Source: Nocardia africana NBRC 100379 (lineage in GTDB: Bacteria > Actinomycetota > Actinomycetes > Mycobacteriales > Mycobacteriaceae). Taken from it: a DNA stretch of 64,000 nucleotides. The stretch covers positions 466,911 through 530,910 of the forward strand of contig NZ_BDAV01000010.1 in assembly GCF_001612635.1 (NCBI RefSeq). The letters are read 5' to 3'. Below, piece by piece: positions 43,737-51,774 of the stretch; positions within the stretch are counted from its first letter, which is position 1; each line of letters opens with the position of its first letter. The translations under genes and the position numbers were made by a program. Below the pieces are notes generated by a model that was not told where the DNA came from, searched no databases, and saw only the letters and a list, made by a program, of their open reading frames with translations.

Positions 43737-44612
43737 TCAGCTCCGGTCGAAAACCGTACTGCCCGAATCGGTGTCGTCGGTCATGGACTGGGTTCCGATG
43801 ACGCGCAACAGTTCCAGCCGCTCCTTGGCGTCGGTGCCGGGACGCGGATAGTAGACCAGCAGATGCTGGGCCGCATTCGGCGTGACCAGCGTTTCGCAGA
43901 CCAGGTCGAGTAGCCCGACCTGCGGGTGCCGGATCCGCTTGGCATCGCTGATCCGGACCGCGACCTCGTGCGCGGACCACAGCCGTTCGAATTCGGGACT
44001 GACCGCGCGCAGCTTCGTCACCAGTTCGGTGACGTCGGCGTCGCCCGCCCGCCGCGCCGCGGTGGCGCGCAGATCGGCGACGTGCCGGCGGGTCAGCCGG
44101 TCCCAGTCGGCGTCGGGAAACGTCCTCCGGCCGATCGGATCGGTGAACCAGCGCCACAGCAGGTAGCGGTCCATGCCGGTGAAGCGAGTGTGGTCACCCA
44201 CCATGTTGATGTGCATGCGGTTCTGCGCGAGGATCTCGCCGAGATCCGACACCACGCAGGCGGGCGTGTCCTCCAGCTTGTCCAGGAGGTAGAGCAGCCC
44301 GGGTCCGACATGCCGGTCGCCGCCGCCGCGATGCGGCGCCGCGTGCCCGCACAGGTGGTAGAGATGGTCGCGCTCGTCGTCGCTGAGCCGCAGCGCGCGG
44401 GCGAGCGCGCCGAGAACCTGCACGGAGGGCCGCGGGCCCCGCGACTGTTCGAGGCGGGTGTAGTAATCGGTGGACATCCCGGCGAGCAGGGCGACCTCGT
44501 CGCGACGCAGGCCGGGAGTCCGGCGGCGGGTGCCGGGCAGCAGGCCCACATCGGCGGGCTGGAGTTGCTCGCGCCGCCGCCGCAGGAAATCGGCCAGTTC
44601 CTCGCGATTCAT
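43737..44612 (-). CDS. XRE-family regulator with MmyB-like ligand domain
   Basis: A 291-residue regulator with an N-terminal helix-turn-helix (TPGLRRDEVALLAGMSTDYYTRLEQSRGPRPS) and a C-terminal MmyB-like domain (from about residue 110; GPGLLYLLDKLEDTPACVVSDLGEILAQN) thought to bind fatty acids or similar ligands. Divergent short-chain dehydrogenase or aldo/keto reductase genes are the usual partners, and here the neighbour is an aldo/keto reductase. The ATG at 44612 is chosen; a GTG immediately before is possible. Confidence 0.9.
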   Translation of the reverse strand: MNREELADFLRRRREQLQPADVGLLPGTRRRTPGLRRDEVALLAGMSTDYYTRLEQSRGPRPSVQVLGALARALRLSDDERDHLYHLCGHAAPHRGGGDRHVGPGLLYLLDKLEDTPACVVSDLGEILAQNRMHINMVGDHTRFTGMDRYLLWRWFTDPIGRRTFPDADWDRLTRRHVADLRATAARRAGDADVTELVTKLRAVSPEFERLWSAHEVAVRISDAKRIRHPQVGLLDLVCETLVTPNAAQHLLVYYPRPGTDAKERLELLRVIGTQSMTDDTDSGSTVFDRS

Positions 44613-44647
44613 CACTCCACTGTGCCCCGCGCGAGCTGCCGCAGCCA

Positions 44648-44662
44648 GGGATCGCCGATCCC
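44648..44662. promoter_or_regulatory. Inverted repeat between the XRE and aldo/keto reductase genes
   Basis: GGGATC and GATCCC flank three bases in the 101-bp divergent spacer, 51 bp upstream of the reductase start. It is a candidate site for the XRE regulator but is short enough to occur by chance. Confidence 0.4.
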
Positions 44663-44713
44663 CCGATAAACGATCTCTGCCGCGGGCAGCGGATCGAGGC
44701 GCAGGATTCGACC

Positions 44714-45715
44714 ATGGCTATCGAGCAGACACAACTGGGCAAGACGGGCCCGAAGGTCGGACGCATCGGTCTCGGCGCGATGGGTATGTCGGGCGCCTAC
44801 GGGAAATCCGACGAGACCGAATCCATCGCCACCATCCACGCCGCCCTCGATTCCGGCGCCACCCTCATCGACACCGGCGATTTCTACGGCGCCGGTCACA
44901 ACGAAATGCTGATCCATCGGGCCCTCGCCCAGCGTCCGCGCGAGGACTACCAGCTGAGCGTGAAGTTCGGTGCGCTGCGCGGTCCGGACGGCAGCTTCGG
45001 CGGCGTCGACACCCGCCCCGAGGCGATGCGCAACTTCCTGCACTATTCGCTGCAGCGGCTGGGAGTGGACTACGTCGACATCTACCGTCCCGCACGGCTG
45101 GATCCGGCGGTGCCGATCGAGGACACCGTGGGTGCGATCGCGGAGATGGTGCAGGCCGGCTATGTGCGCCACATCGGACTGTCCGAGGTCGGCGCGCAGA
45201 CCCTGCGGCGAGCCGCGGCAGTGGCGCCGATCGTCGATCTGCAGATCGAGTACGCCCTCATCACCCGCGGCATCGAACGCGAAATCCTGCCCACGGCACG
45301 GGAACTCGGCATCGGGATCACCGCCTACGGCGTGCTCTCGCGCGGCTTGCTCAGCGACTCCCTGCGCGCGAACCAAACCTTCGCCCCCGACGATTTCCGC
45401 GCCCACAGCCCGCGCTTCCAGGGCGAGAACCTCACCGCCAATGTCCGGCTGGTGTCGGCGCTGGCGGAGATCGCCGACCGGCACGGCGTGAGTGTGGCAC
45501 AGCTGGCGATCGCGTGGGTGCTGACCCGTGGTGCCGATATCGTGCCGCTGATCGGCGCGCGCCGGGTGGACCGCTGGACCGAAGCCGTTGCCGCACTCGA
45601 TATTCGGCTCTCCGAGCCGGAACCGGCCGCGATCGAGGCGGCGGCGCCGGCCGAGGCGGTCGCCGGTGATCGCTACGCCGCCCCGCAGATGGCCATGCTG
45701 GACAGCGAGCGCTGA
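44714..45715 (+). CDS. Aldo/keto reductase
   Basis: A 333-residue TIM-barrel reductase. LIDTGDFYGAG carries the catalytic Asp and Tyr and QLSVKFGALR the Lys, but the usual His position reads DIYRPARLD, with Ala where LHR is typical. IGLSEVGAQTLRRA, LQIEYAL and IAWVLTRG follow. The variant is known in one actinobacterial subgroup and may alter substrate choice. The enzyme would reduce aldehydes or ketones with NADPH. It is divergent from an XRE/MmyB regulator. Confidence 0.92.
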   Translation: MAIEQTQLGKTGPKVGRIGLGAMGMSGAYGKSDETESIATIHAALDSGATLIDTGDFYGAGHNEMLIHRALAQRPREDYQLSVKFGALRGPDGSFGGVDTRPEAMRNFLHYSLQRLGVDYVDIYRPARLDPAVPIEDTVGAIAEMVQAGYVRHIGLSEVGAQTLRRAAAVAPIVDLQIEYALITRGIEREILPTARELGIGITAYGVLSRGLLSDSLRANQTFAPDDFRAHSPRFQGENLTANVRLVSALAEIADRHGVSVAQLAIAWVLTRGADIVPLIGARRVDRWTEAVAALDIRLSEPEPAAIEAAAPAEAVAGDRYAAPQMAMLDSER

Positions 45716-45733
45716 ATACCGTTCGCCGCCCGC

Positions 45734-46204
45734 CTATGTGCGGCGCGGCCGGATCACCGCGGTGAACGTGGCCGCGGCGACCGATTTGCCGGTGCTGTCG
45801 GTGATGTCGACCGGCATCGCCAGTTCCACGGGCTGCTGCGCGGCGATATCGGCGCGGGCCTGTTCCAGTTCCGCCTCGGTCAATTCCGAGGTGGCGCGGA
45901 ACGGGCCCGCCTCCCCCTTGGCCCGGGCCAGATATTCGATCCGGCCGTCGCGCGCGACGATGAACGTCTCGCCCATCAGGTCGACGATGCCGGAGATGGA
46001 GGCGCCCATCGCGGCCGTCTCCGCGAGGCCGAACAGGATCGCGGCATGCACGTCGCCGTTGTGATTGAGGTGTTCCGGCTTCGGCGCCATGCTCACCACG
46101 TTGCGGCCGGGCAGATATTCCACCCCTTCCACCCCCGCGAACTGGATGAATCCCAGCTTCTGAAATCCGGCCATCACCAGTTCGCCCATGGCAGCGTGGT
46201 CCAT
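45734..46204 (-). CDS. Hotdog-fold thioesterase-like protein with KstR-type box
   Basis: This 156-residue single hotdog domain (HLNHNGDVHAAILFGLAETAAMGASI) resembles the PaaI/DUF4442 thioesterases, which hydrolyse acyl-CoA esters. The ATG at 46204 follows GGGAGA; a longer frame to 46279 runs through the promoter and is not used. A perfect KstR-type palindrome is 25 bp upstream of the start, so a sterol- or propionyl-related CoA ester is a sensible substrate guess, though unproven. Confidence 0.8.
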   Translation of the reverse strand: MDHAAMGELVMAGFQKLGFIQFAGVEGVEYLPGRNVVSMAPKPEHLNHNGDVHAAILFGLAETAAMGASISGIVDLMGETFIVARDGRIEYLARAKGEAGPFRATSELTEAELEQARADIAAQQPVELAMPVDITDSTGKSVAAATFTAVIRPRRT

Positions 46205-46228
46205 TGCGTCTCCCGTCGCACACAGAAT

Positions 46229-46242
46229 TGAAACGTGTTCTA
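46229..46242. promoter_or_regulatory. KstR-type operator upstream of the hotdog gene
   Basis: TGAAACGTGTTCTA matches TnnAACnnGTTnnA at every fixed base. It lies 25-38 bp upstream of the hotdog gene start, a normal repressor position. The arms are less symmetrical than at the other two sites in this window. Confidence 0.72.
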
Positions 46243-46431
46243 CTTTCTTACTCTGTACGAGGAAACCTGTCCACAGCACGCCGCCACACCCCCTCGGCAG
46301 GAGTGTCCGAAAAATCCGAAAAGAAGGTTGTTCAGATTTGCCGGATTTTGGTTAAGCTTCATTCCACTGCGCTGAGCACGGCAGGACAACCAACCGGGTC
46401 CGCGGACCCATGATGCACGAGGAAGCAGTTC

Positions 46432-46569
46432 ATGAACGCCTTTATCGCCCTGATCGACTCCAACTCCGCCGGCACAGTGAACTCGAACAGCGTCTTCACC
46501 AACATCATGAACCTGTTCGTGACGGGGTCGGCCGGGTCCGCCACCCAGGGCGGCGGCATCTTCCACTGA
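46432..46569 (+). CDS. 45-residue hydrophobic peptide, unknown
   Basis: A short gene with a strong ribosome site (GAGGAAG, seven bases before the ATG) and a strong terminator 15 bp after the stop. It encodes an amphipathic, Asn/Ser-rich helix-like segment (MNAFIALIDSNSAGTVNSNS, then VFTNIMNLFVTG) with a small-residue tail SAGSATQGGGIFH. There is no cleavable signal or cysteine. The 150-bp upstream region is unusually AT-rich and holds an AAAATCCG (46311-46318) / CGGATTTT (46342-46349) inverted repeat. I do not recognise the family; a secreted or surface-active peptide is possible. Confidence 0.6.
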   Translation: MNAFIALIDSNSAGTVNSNSVFTNIMNLFVTGSAGSATQGGGIFH

Positions 46570-46583
46570 GCCGCGCTCCGCAC

Positions 46584-46627
46584 CCGACGGCCCGCCCCCG
46601 ACCCCATGCACGGAGGCGGGCCGTCGG
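46584..46627. terminator. Strong hairpin between the small peptide and AraC genes
   Basis: CCGACGGCCCGCC (46584-46596) and GGCGGGCCGTCGG (46615-46627) form a perfect 13-bp stem with an 18-base loop, serving the peptide gene on the plus strand and the convergent AraC gene on the minus strand. Confidence 0.82.
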
Positions 46628-46651
46628 CATTGCGGCGGACAGCCGGGATAT

Positions 46652-47596
46652 TCAGGCGCGCAGCTGACCCGGGGTGGCGTCGAAACGGCGGCGGAATGCC
46701 TTGGTGAAACTGCTGGCCGAACCGAATCCCAGACCCGCGCCGATATCGGCGACGCTGCGCTGCCGGTAGGCCGGATTGCGCAGGCGGTCGCGGGCGATCT
46801 GCAGCCGCTGCTCCCGGATGACCTCGCTCGGCGTGGTGCCGGCCTGTCTGAAAGCGAGTTGCAGCTGACGCAGCGACCAGCCGAGGGCCGCCGCGACGCG
46901 CGCGCCGGTGAGCTCCGGATCGCTCGCATGCGTGCGGATGTAGCGCCGGGCACTCGCCTCCACCTGCGCCAGCTGGGCGGGCGCACTCGGCGGCTCGCCG
47001 AGAATCTGCATACACAGCAGATCCACCAATTGTTCTGCGACGGTGTCGAATTGGTGGTCGGTGAGCGCGGCGCGCTCGGTGTACAGGGTGCCGGCCACCG
47101 CTCCGGCGACGCCGCCGATTCCGGTGCTGAAATTCAGCGGCAGCGGTGGCGGCTCCCGGCGGTTGAGGCGATGCCGGATGTCCTCGCGCGCGATGGTGAC
47201 GATGAGCCCGTGCGAACCCTCGCACATCGACAGCTCGAACGGTTCGTCGGTCGAGACCAGGCACGCGCTGCCGGGCGGCAGGGAACCGGTGTCGTCACCG
47301 TGGCGGAAGGCCAGGCTCCCGATGATCGGCACGAGCAGCCGATAGTCGGGGTCGGGGTCGGCGCGGATGAGCCGCGGACTCCGGAAATAGGTGACGGCAT
47401 CGGATTCCCAGCCGACGAGTTGATACGAGTCGGTGCGCCGCAGCGAGGTCCGTCCGTGGAAATCCACGGAAGTCGGAAACCGGTAGCCCAGGGTGCACTG
47501 GTACGAGCTGATCAGATGAGCCCAATAATCGACCCGCTCATGCGGCTCGATCGCACTCGTCGTCTCCGATTCGGCAGTGGTCATCGCGGATATCAT
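46652..47596 (-). CDS. AraC family transcriptional regulator
   Basis: This protein of about 310 residues has an N-terminal AraC-binding-like cupin domain (about 35-200) and a C-terminal double helix-turn-helix (GARVAAALGWSLRQLQLAFRQ and VADIGAGLGFGSASSFTKAFRRRFDATPGQLR). The group includes activators of oxidative catabolic genes. The start may be the ATG at 47584 instead; neither has a good ribosome site. Convergent with the 45-residue peptide gene and divergent from a cupin gene. Confidence 0.9.
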   Translation of the reverse strand: MISAMTTAESETTSAIEPHERVDYWAHLISSYQCTLGYRFPTSVDFHGRTSLRRTDSYQLVGWESDAVTYFRSPRLIRADPDPDYRLLVPIIGSLAFRHGDDTGSLPPGSACLVSTDEPFELSMCEGSHGLIVTIAREDIRHRLNRREPPPLPLNFSTGIGGVAGAVAGTLYTERAALTDHQFDTVAEQLVDLLCMQILGEPPSAPAQLAQVEASARRYIRTHASDPELTGARVAAALGWSLRQLQLAFRQAGTTPSEVIREQRLQIARDRLRNPAYRQRSVADIGAGLGFGSASSFTKAFRRRFDATPGQLRA

Positions 47597-47766
47597 CGTC
47601 GGTTTTCAATTTCTGCGCACCTGAACAATGTCCGTGCGTTTCAGGACATGTGGGCATGCCCCGGCGCTCGCTACCGTGCCGGAGAGCCGGTATCCGGAAA
47701 CGGGCTGTACAACGGCGGAATACGAGTCCGGATCGGCGCGAATCGGATGAGGATCAGGAGGTTTCC

Positions 47767-48321
47767 ATGCGCAGGATCGTGGTCGGGGACGACGGCGCCG
47801 GACAGGGCAGCGTACTTTCCGACGAGAACGTCGAGCCGCTGACGCTGGCGCTGCTGCCGGGAGCGCAACTTCATCGAATGTGGGAAGTCGACGAATTGCC
47901 CACGCTTCCCGTCGACCGGATGCCCGCCGACGTCGACACCAGCTACTTCCCCGGCCCCGGCGGCGTGCGCTTCGGATTCATCTCCGTCCCGCCGGGACTG
48001 AGTTACGAGCCCCCCGCCGAGCTGTCCGAGGCGGAAATGGCGGCGGTGGCGGCCGAGGCGGAGCAGAAGCTCCCGGGCATGATGGCGGCTTTCGACCCGG
48101 CTCGTCCCGGTGTGCACGCCACCGAGAGCGTCGACTTCGTGGTGGTGCTCAGCGGAGAGGGCCGCCTGCGGATCGGCGACGGCGAGGATGTGGCACTGCG
48201 GCCGGGCGATTGCGTGGTGCAGCACGGCGCCCCGCACGCATGGTTCAACGACGGCACCGAACCATTCGTGTTCTGCTACACGCTCTGCGGCGTCGAGCGG
48301 AATACGCCGGTCGAACCGTGA
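47767..48321 (+). CDS. Cupin domain protein
   Basis: A 184-residue protein with a C-terminal cupin (HATESVDFVVVLSGEGRLRI, then LRPGDCVVQHGAPHAWFND) and a short N-terminal extension. It resembles the cupins associated with aromatic or sugar metabolism in actinobacteria; the substrate is unknown. The ATG at 47767 follows AGGAGG. The next gene starts 13 bp downstream, so they are probably cotranscribed. It is divergent from AraC. Confidence 0.87.
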   Translation: MRRIVVGDDGAGQGSVLSDENVEPLTLALLPGAQLHRMWEVDELPTLPVDRMPADVDTSYFPGPGGVRFGFISVPPGLSYEPPAELSEAEMAAVAAEAEQKLPGMMAAFDPARPGVHATESVDFVVVLSGEGRLRIGDGEDVALRPGDCVVQHGAPHAWFNDGTEPFVFCYTLCGVERNTPVEP

Positions 48322-48334
48322 GGCGAGCGCGGCG

Positions 48335-48889
48335 ATGAGAATTTTCGGAAGTCGTTGGCGCAGCTTCGAATACACGCCCGTCGATGCCGGTCCGTGCGCG
48401 GTCGAACTGCCGTCCGCCGCCGTGGGCGTACCGCGGCGATTCTTCGATTGCCTGCTGGTGCGGATCGTCGTCGAACCCGGCGACTGCCCCATCAGTGCCG
48501 ACGCGGTGCGCGCGGTCCGGCGACTGTGCACCGACAGCGACGCATCCTTCGTCGTACTCGCGGGCAGTCCGCTCTGCGTGGCGGGCGGCAGCCCTTCCAC
48601 CCTCGCCTCCGATCGGGCCGACGTGCTGACCCACCTCGCCGACACCCTGGACGTACTGGCCGAGTTCACCGATCGCCTGGAAGAACACGGCGAACGCGCC
48701 CATGCGATTCCGTTCGGCTGGAACGTCGCGTGCCGGATGGAGATGCCGGCGCGGCCGTGGACGTCGACGCTGACGCTGCGCGCACCGGCCCCGCCGGCGC
48801 GCTTCGACGGATTCGCACCTCCACCCCGCGCCCGGCCGCATTGTCCGCACGCACTCGTGTCGGCGCATTCGCGCACCTTTCACCGATGA
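48335..48889 (+). CDS. Possible stand-alone threonyl-tRNA-editing-domain-like protein
   Basis: This 184-residue protein begins MRIFGSRW, has a beta strand plus helix pattern (LLVRIVVEPGD, ISADAVRAVRRLC, SFVVLAGSP), a helix (RADVLTHLADTLDVLAEFTDRLEEHGERAHAI) and PFGWN at 126-130. This order and the APFGWxK-like element recall the archaeal ThrRS N-terminal editing domain (D-aminoacyl-tRNA deacylase fold). The usual histidine-bearing HLSS segment reads LAGSPLCV here, so activity may be lost or changed. The last 35 residues are a Pro/Arg-rich tail. The call is from remembered family features only. Confidence 0.45.
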   Translation: MRIFGSRWRSFEYTPVDAGPCAVELPSAAVGVPRRFFDCLLVRIVVEPGDCPISADAVRAVRRLCTDSDASFVVLAGSPLCVAGGSPSTLASDRADVLTHLADTLDVLAEFTDRLEEHGERAHAIPFGWNVACRMEMPARPWTSTLTLRAPAPPARFDGFAPPPRARPHCPHALVSAHSRTFHR

Positions 48890-48921
48890 GGCCGAGCCAC
48901 CGCTGGTGATCTTCGGCGCTC

Positions 48922-48952
48922 TTGACCTTCAGGTCGGCTGAAGCTTCATGAT
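48922..48952 (+). promoter_or_regulatory. MerR-type leaderless promoter of the MerR/clamp fusion gene
   Basis: TTGACC (48922-48927) and CATGAT (48947-48952) are separated by 19 bp, the MerR spacing. CTTCAG (48927-48932) and CTGAAG (48938-48943) form an inverted repeat within it. The GTG start is at 48959, where transcription itself should begin, so the message would be leaderless. Confidence 0.6.
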
Positions 48953-48958
48953 GGGGCG

Positions 48959-50032
48959 GTGGCGGAATCCGGAATGGTGACGATCGGAGCGTTCGCGCGG
49001 GCCAGCGGGCTCACCGCGAGCGCCCTGCGGTTCTACGCCGACTCCGGACTGCTACCGCCCGCGATCGTGGATCCGCTGTCGGGATATCGGTACTACGCCG
49101 ACGACCAACTGGAACGGGCGGTGGCGATTCGCGGACTGCGCGAGATCGGCATGCCGCTGGACACGATCGCGGCGGTGCTGGCGGCCGAGGGCGAGAGCGC
49201 GGGACAGCTCATCGACGAGCACGTCGCCGGGCTGGAACAGCACGTGCGGCGGGCTCGGGAGCGGGCGGCCGAGATCAAGGCGGCGCTCGGCACCGGGCGC
49301 GGGTGGGCGGTCGCGACGGTCAGCGGTCCCGTCTTCGCGACGGCGGTCGAGCAGATACTCGCCGCGACCGTGCACGAACCGGAGCATCCCGTCCTGAGCG
49401 GCGTCCACGTCGAGGTCTCGACCGAGGCGCTGACGCTGACAGCCACCGACCGCTACCGGCTCGCCACCCGCACCCTCGTGCCCGAACGGCCGAGTTCGAC
49501 CGAGTGGGCCGCGACCGTCGACGGTGACGATCTGCGGCTGGCCGTGCCGCGGATCCGCCGCCACCACACGGTCCGCCTGGATGCCGGAGCGCATTCGGTC
49601 CGATTCCGGGCCGGTGAGTCCGCGGCCGGGACGTGCCGCATCCTGCCGGGGCCGTTTCCCGACCACCGCATGCTGCTCGGTTCCCTCGACACCGCCCGCA
49701 CGCGCGTCGTGACGCCGAGGGACGCACTCCTCCGGGCGGTGGAAACGCTGCGCACACGCCATATCCGGGTGTGCGTCCGCGCCGGGGCGGTCGAGCTCGC
49801 CGGGACCCGACACGCTGCGAGCGAACGGGTTTCGGCCACGGTCACCGGACCGGATGCCGAGCTCACCTTCGACATCACCACCCTCTACCCGGCGATCGGC
49901 GCGGCCATCGGACCGGACGTGATGATCGACATCGCCGGTCCGAACCAACCCGTCGTCATCCGATCCGCGGACGACGGCGACCTCACCACCGTGGCGATGC
50001 CCGTCGCCCCTGCCCACTTCGAGGAATCATGA
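48959..50032 (+). CDS. MerR helix-turn-helix fused to a DNA sliding clamp (DnaN)-like region
   Basis: A 357-residue fusion. Residues 1-75 are a MerR winged helix (TIGAFARASGLTASALRFYADSG, DPLSGYRYYADDQLERA), and 78-110 a helical linker. Residues 115-355 resemble two domains of the beta sliding clamp: VFATAVEQILAATV, HPVLSGVHVEV, TATDRYRLATRTL (163-169 core) and FPDHRMLL. True DnaN has three domains. The clamp portion may bind DNA, DNA polymerase-like partners or a ligand instead of an ordinary effector. An ATG at 48974 is an alternative start. The stop overlaps the next gene's start (ATGA). Confidence 0.82.
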   Translation: MAESGMVTIGAFARASGLTASALRFYADSGLLPPAIVDPLSGYRYYADDQLERAVAIRGLREIGMPLDTIAAVLAAEGESAGQLIDEHVAGLEQHVRRARERAAEIKAALGTGRGWAVATVSGPVFATAVEQILAATVHEPEHPVLSGVHVEVSTEALTLTATDRYRLATRTLVPERPSSTEWAATVDGDDLRLAVPRIRRHHTVRLDAGAHSVRFRAGESAAGTCRILPGPFPDHRMLLGSLDTARTRVVTPRDALLRAVETLRTRHIRVCVRAGAVELAGTRHAASERVSATVTGPDAELTFDITTLYPAIGAAIGPDVMIDIAGPNQPVVIRSADDGDLTTVAMPVAPAHFEES

Positions 50033-50538
50033 CCGACACCGTCGCCCACGACCCCACCATGGCGGCCGTCGCCGCGGCCGTGGAACGCGGCCGCCACGGC
50101 GAAACCGACTCGGCCCGAACGCAACTCGCCGAACTGTGGAAGACGATCGGACCGGTGGGTGATCCGCTGCACCGATGCACCCTCGCCCACTACCTGGCCG
50201 ATCTCCACACCGATCCGGCCCAGGCATTGGTGTGGGACGTCCGGGCGCTCGACGCGGCCGACGCCCTCACCGAGGCGCGGGTGCAGAGCCATCACGCGAG
50301 TCTGCACATCGCCGGGTTCTATCCCTCACTGCATCTGAACCTCGCGGACAACTACCGGCTGCTCGGATCGTTCGCGGCCGCCGCCGAGCACATCGAGGCC
50401 GCGCGGCGGCATATCGGCGCACTCGCCGACGATGGTTACGGACGGCTCATCCGACGGGCGATCGAAGAGGTCGCCGCGGCGATCGACGGCCGATCGACCC
50501 GGCGGCGGGACTCGGCACCCGGTACGTCCGGGGCGTGA
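50029..50538 (+). CDS. Helical TPR-like protein coupled to the MerR/clamp gene
   Basis: A 169-residue, almost entirely helical protein with tetratricopeptide-like pairs (LAHYLADLHTDPAQALVWDVRALDAADAL and LHLNLADNYRLLGSFAAAAEHIEAARRHI). Its ATG overlaps the stop of the MerR/clamp gene by four bases, so the two are made in fixed ratio and probably interact. It ends in a short Arg/Ser tail. No enzyme motif is seen. Confidence 0.78.
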   Translation: MTDTVAHDPTMAAVAAAVERGRHGETDSARTQLAELWKTIGPVGDPLHRCTLAHYLADLHTDPAQALVWDVRALDAADALTEARVQSHHASLHIAGFYPSLHLNLADNYRLLGSFAAAAEHIEAARRHIGALADDGYGRLIRRAIEEVAAAIDGRSTRRRDSAPGTSGA

Positions 50539-50564
50539 TCGGGCACTCTCGCACGCCGGACGGT

Positions 50565-51695
50565 TCAGCGCGACGCGATGAGCGGGACGAACTGTTCGTC
50601 GGCGGTCCGGGCACCGTGATGGCCGAGCATCGCCGATTCCAGCGGTTCGCGGGCGGGGCAGACCAGCACGGCGTGATCCTCCGCCACCGCGATGACGTCT
50701 CCGATCCGCGCGCTGACGACCGGGTCGGGTGGCGTCGGGCCGAACCAGTGCTCGTCCACGGCCTGTTCGCGAGTGAGAACCGTTGCGGCCGTGGACAATT
50801 CCTCGGTCCAGGCGGCGAACACATCGGACCGCGCCGACGCGTTCTCGAGATAGATGTGGCGCACCCGGGCCTCGCCGGCGATCGTCCGCACGCCGCGATG
50901 CAGAGGCGGGCGGGCGTCGAGGTCGACGACGGTATCGGCGCGGATCATGCCGTGATCGCCGGTGACCAGCAGGGTGCATTCGGCCGGGAGGTCGGTCAGC
51001 AGATCCGCCACCGCGCTGTCGATTTCGGCCAGTACCCGCAGCCATTCCGGAGATTCCGGGCCGTGCAGGTGGCCGGCGACGTCCAGGTCGGCGAAGTAGG
51101 CGTACGCGAAGCGCCGGCCGGTGCCGGAATGGTCTGCGACGGCACGGATTCCGGCCCGCACCTGATCGAGATCGGCGGCCGGATGCACCGTGCCCGCGGC
51201 CCGGAAGGCCGCACGGGTCAGTCCCGAATCGCGCTGATAGCCGGGGATCACGTAGTGCACATCGACACCGTGGGCGGCGAGGTCCTGGATCCGGCTCCTT
51301 CTGCGCTGCAAGTCTTCCGGTGGTAATTCGGTGAGAGCGTCGGGTCCGGTCGCGGAGTCGAGCCGCCAGCGCAGCGCGTTGAAAACCCGCGACGTCCCGG
51401 CGTGCGGTACGGCGAAGCTGTAGCCGATGATTCCGTGCGTCGCGCAGGGGGCGCCGAGGGCCAGGCTGGTGATGCTGACCGCGGTCGTGGCCGGGAAACC
51501 GGCGTCGAGCGTGGTGGTGACGTGCGCGGACAGTGTCGGTGCGATATCTCGATGCCGGGCCAGCAGTTCGGCGCCCAGCCCGTCGATCAGCAGCACCACG
51601 ACATCGCGGTTCGGCCTCAGCCCCAGCGGATTGTGCACATCCATCCCCAGGGCGGCGGCCACCGAGGGCAGGACGTCGGCCAGTGAGTAGCGCAT
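50565..51695 (-). CDS. Alkaline phosphatase superfamily (nucleotide pyrophosphatase-like) protein
   Basis: A 376-residue metal-dependent phosphodiesterase/phosphatase fold. VVVLLIDGLGAELL holds the first metal Asp, TTLDAGFPATTAVSITSLALG the catalytic Thr, YFADLDVAGHLHGP and VTGDHGMIRAD the remaining metal ligands. There is no signal peptide, so it is cytoplasmic. The ATG at 51695 begins the conserved part; the open frame continues to 51890 without support. It is convergent with the TPR-like gene. The substrate is unknown. Confidence 0.87.
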   Translation of the reverse strand: MRYSLADVLPSVAAALGMDVHNPLGLRPNRDVVVLLIDGLGAELLARHRDIAPTLSAHVTTTLDAGFPATTAVSITSLALGAPCATHGIIGYSFAVPHAGTSRVFNALRWRLDSATGPDALTELPPEDLQRRRSRIQDLAAHGVDVHYVIPGYQRDSGLTRAAFRAAGTVHPAADLDQVRAGIRAVADHSGTGRRFAYAYFADLDVAGHLHGPESPEWLRVLAEIDSAVADLLTDLPAECTLLVTGDHGMIRADTVVDLDARPPLHRGVRTIAGEARVRHIYLENASARSDVFAAWTEELSTAATVLTREQAVDEHWFGPTPPDPVVSARIGDVIAVAEDHAVLVCPAREPLESAMLGHHGARTADEQFVPLIASR

Positions 51696-51774
51696 GATCG
51701 ACCATGCTGCCGCATCGATTTCGCTGCGACGAGCCCATTTCCGAGACGTGGCGTCCGTGACCCGGGTTTCCCGC

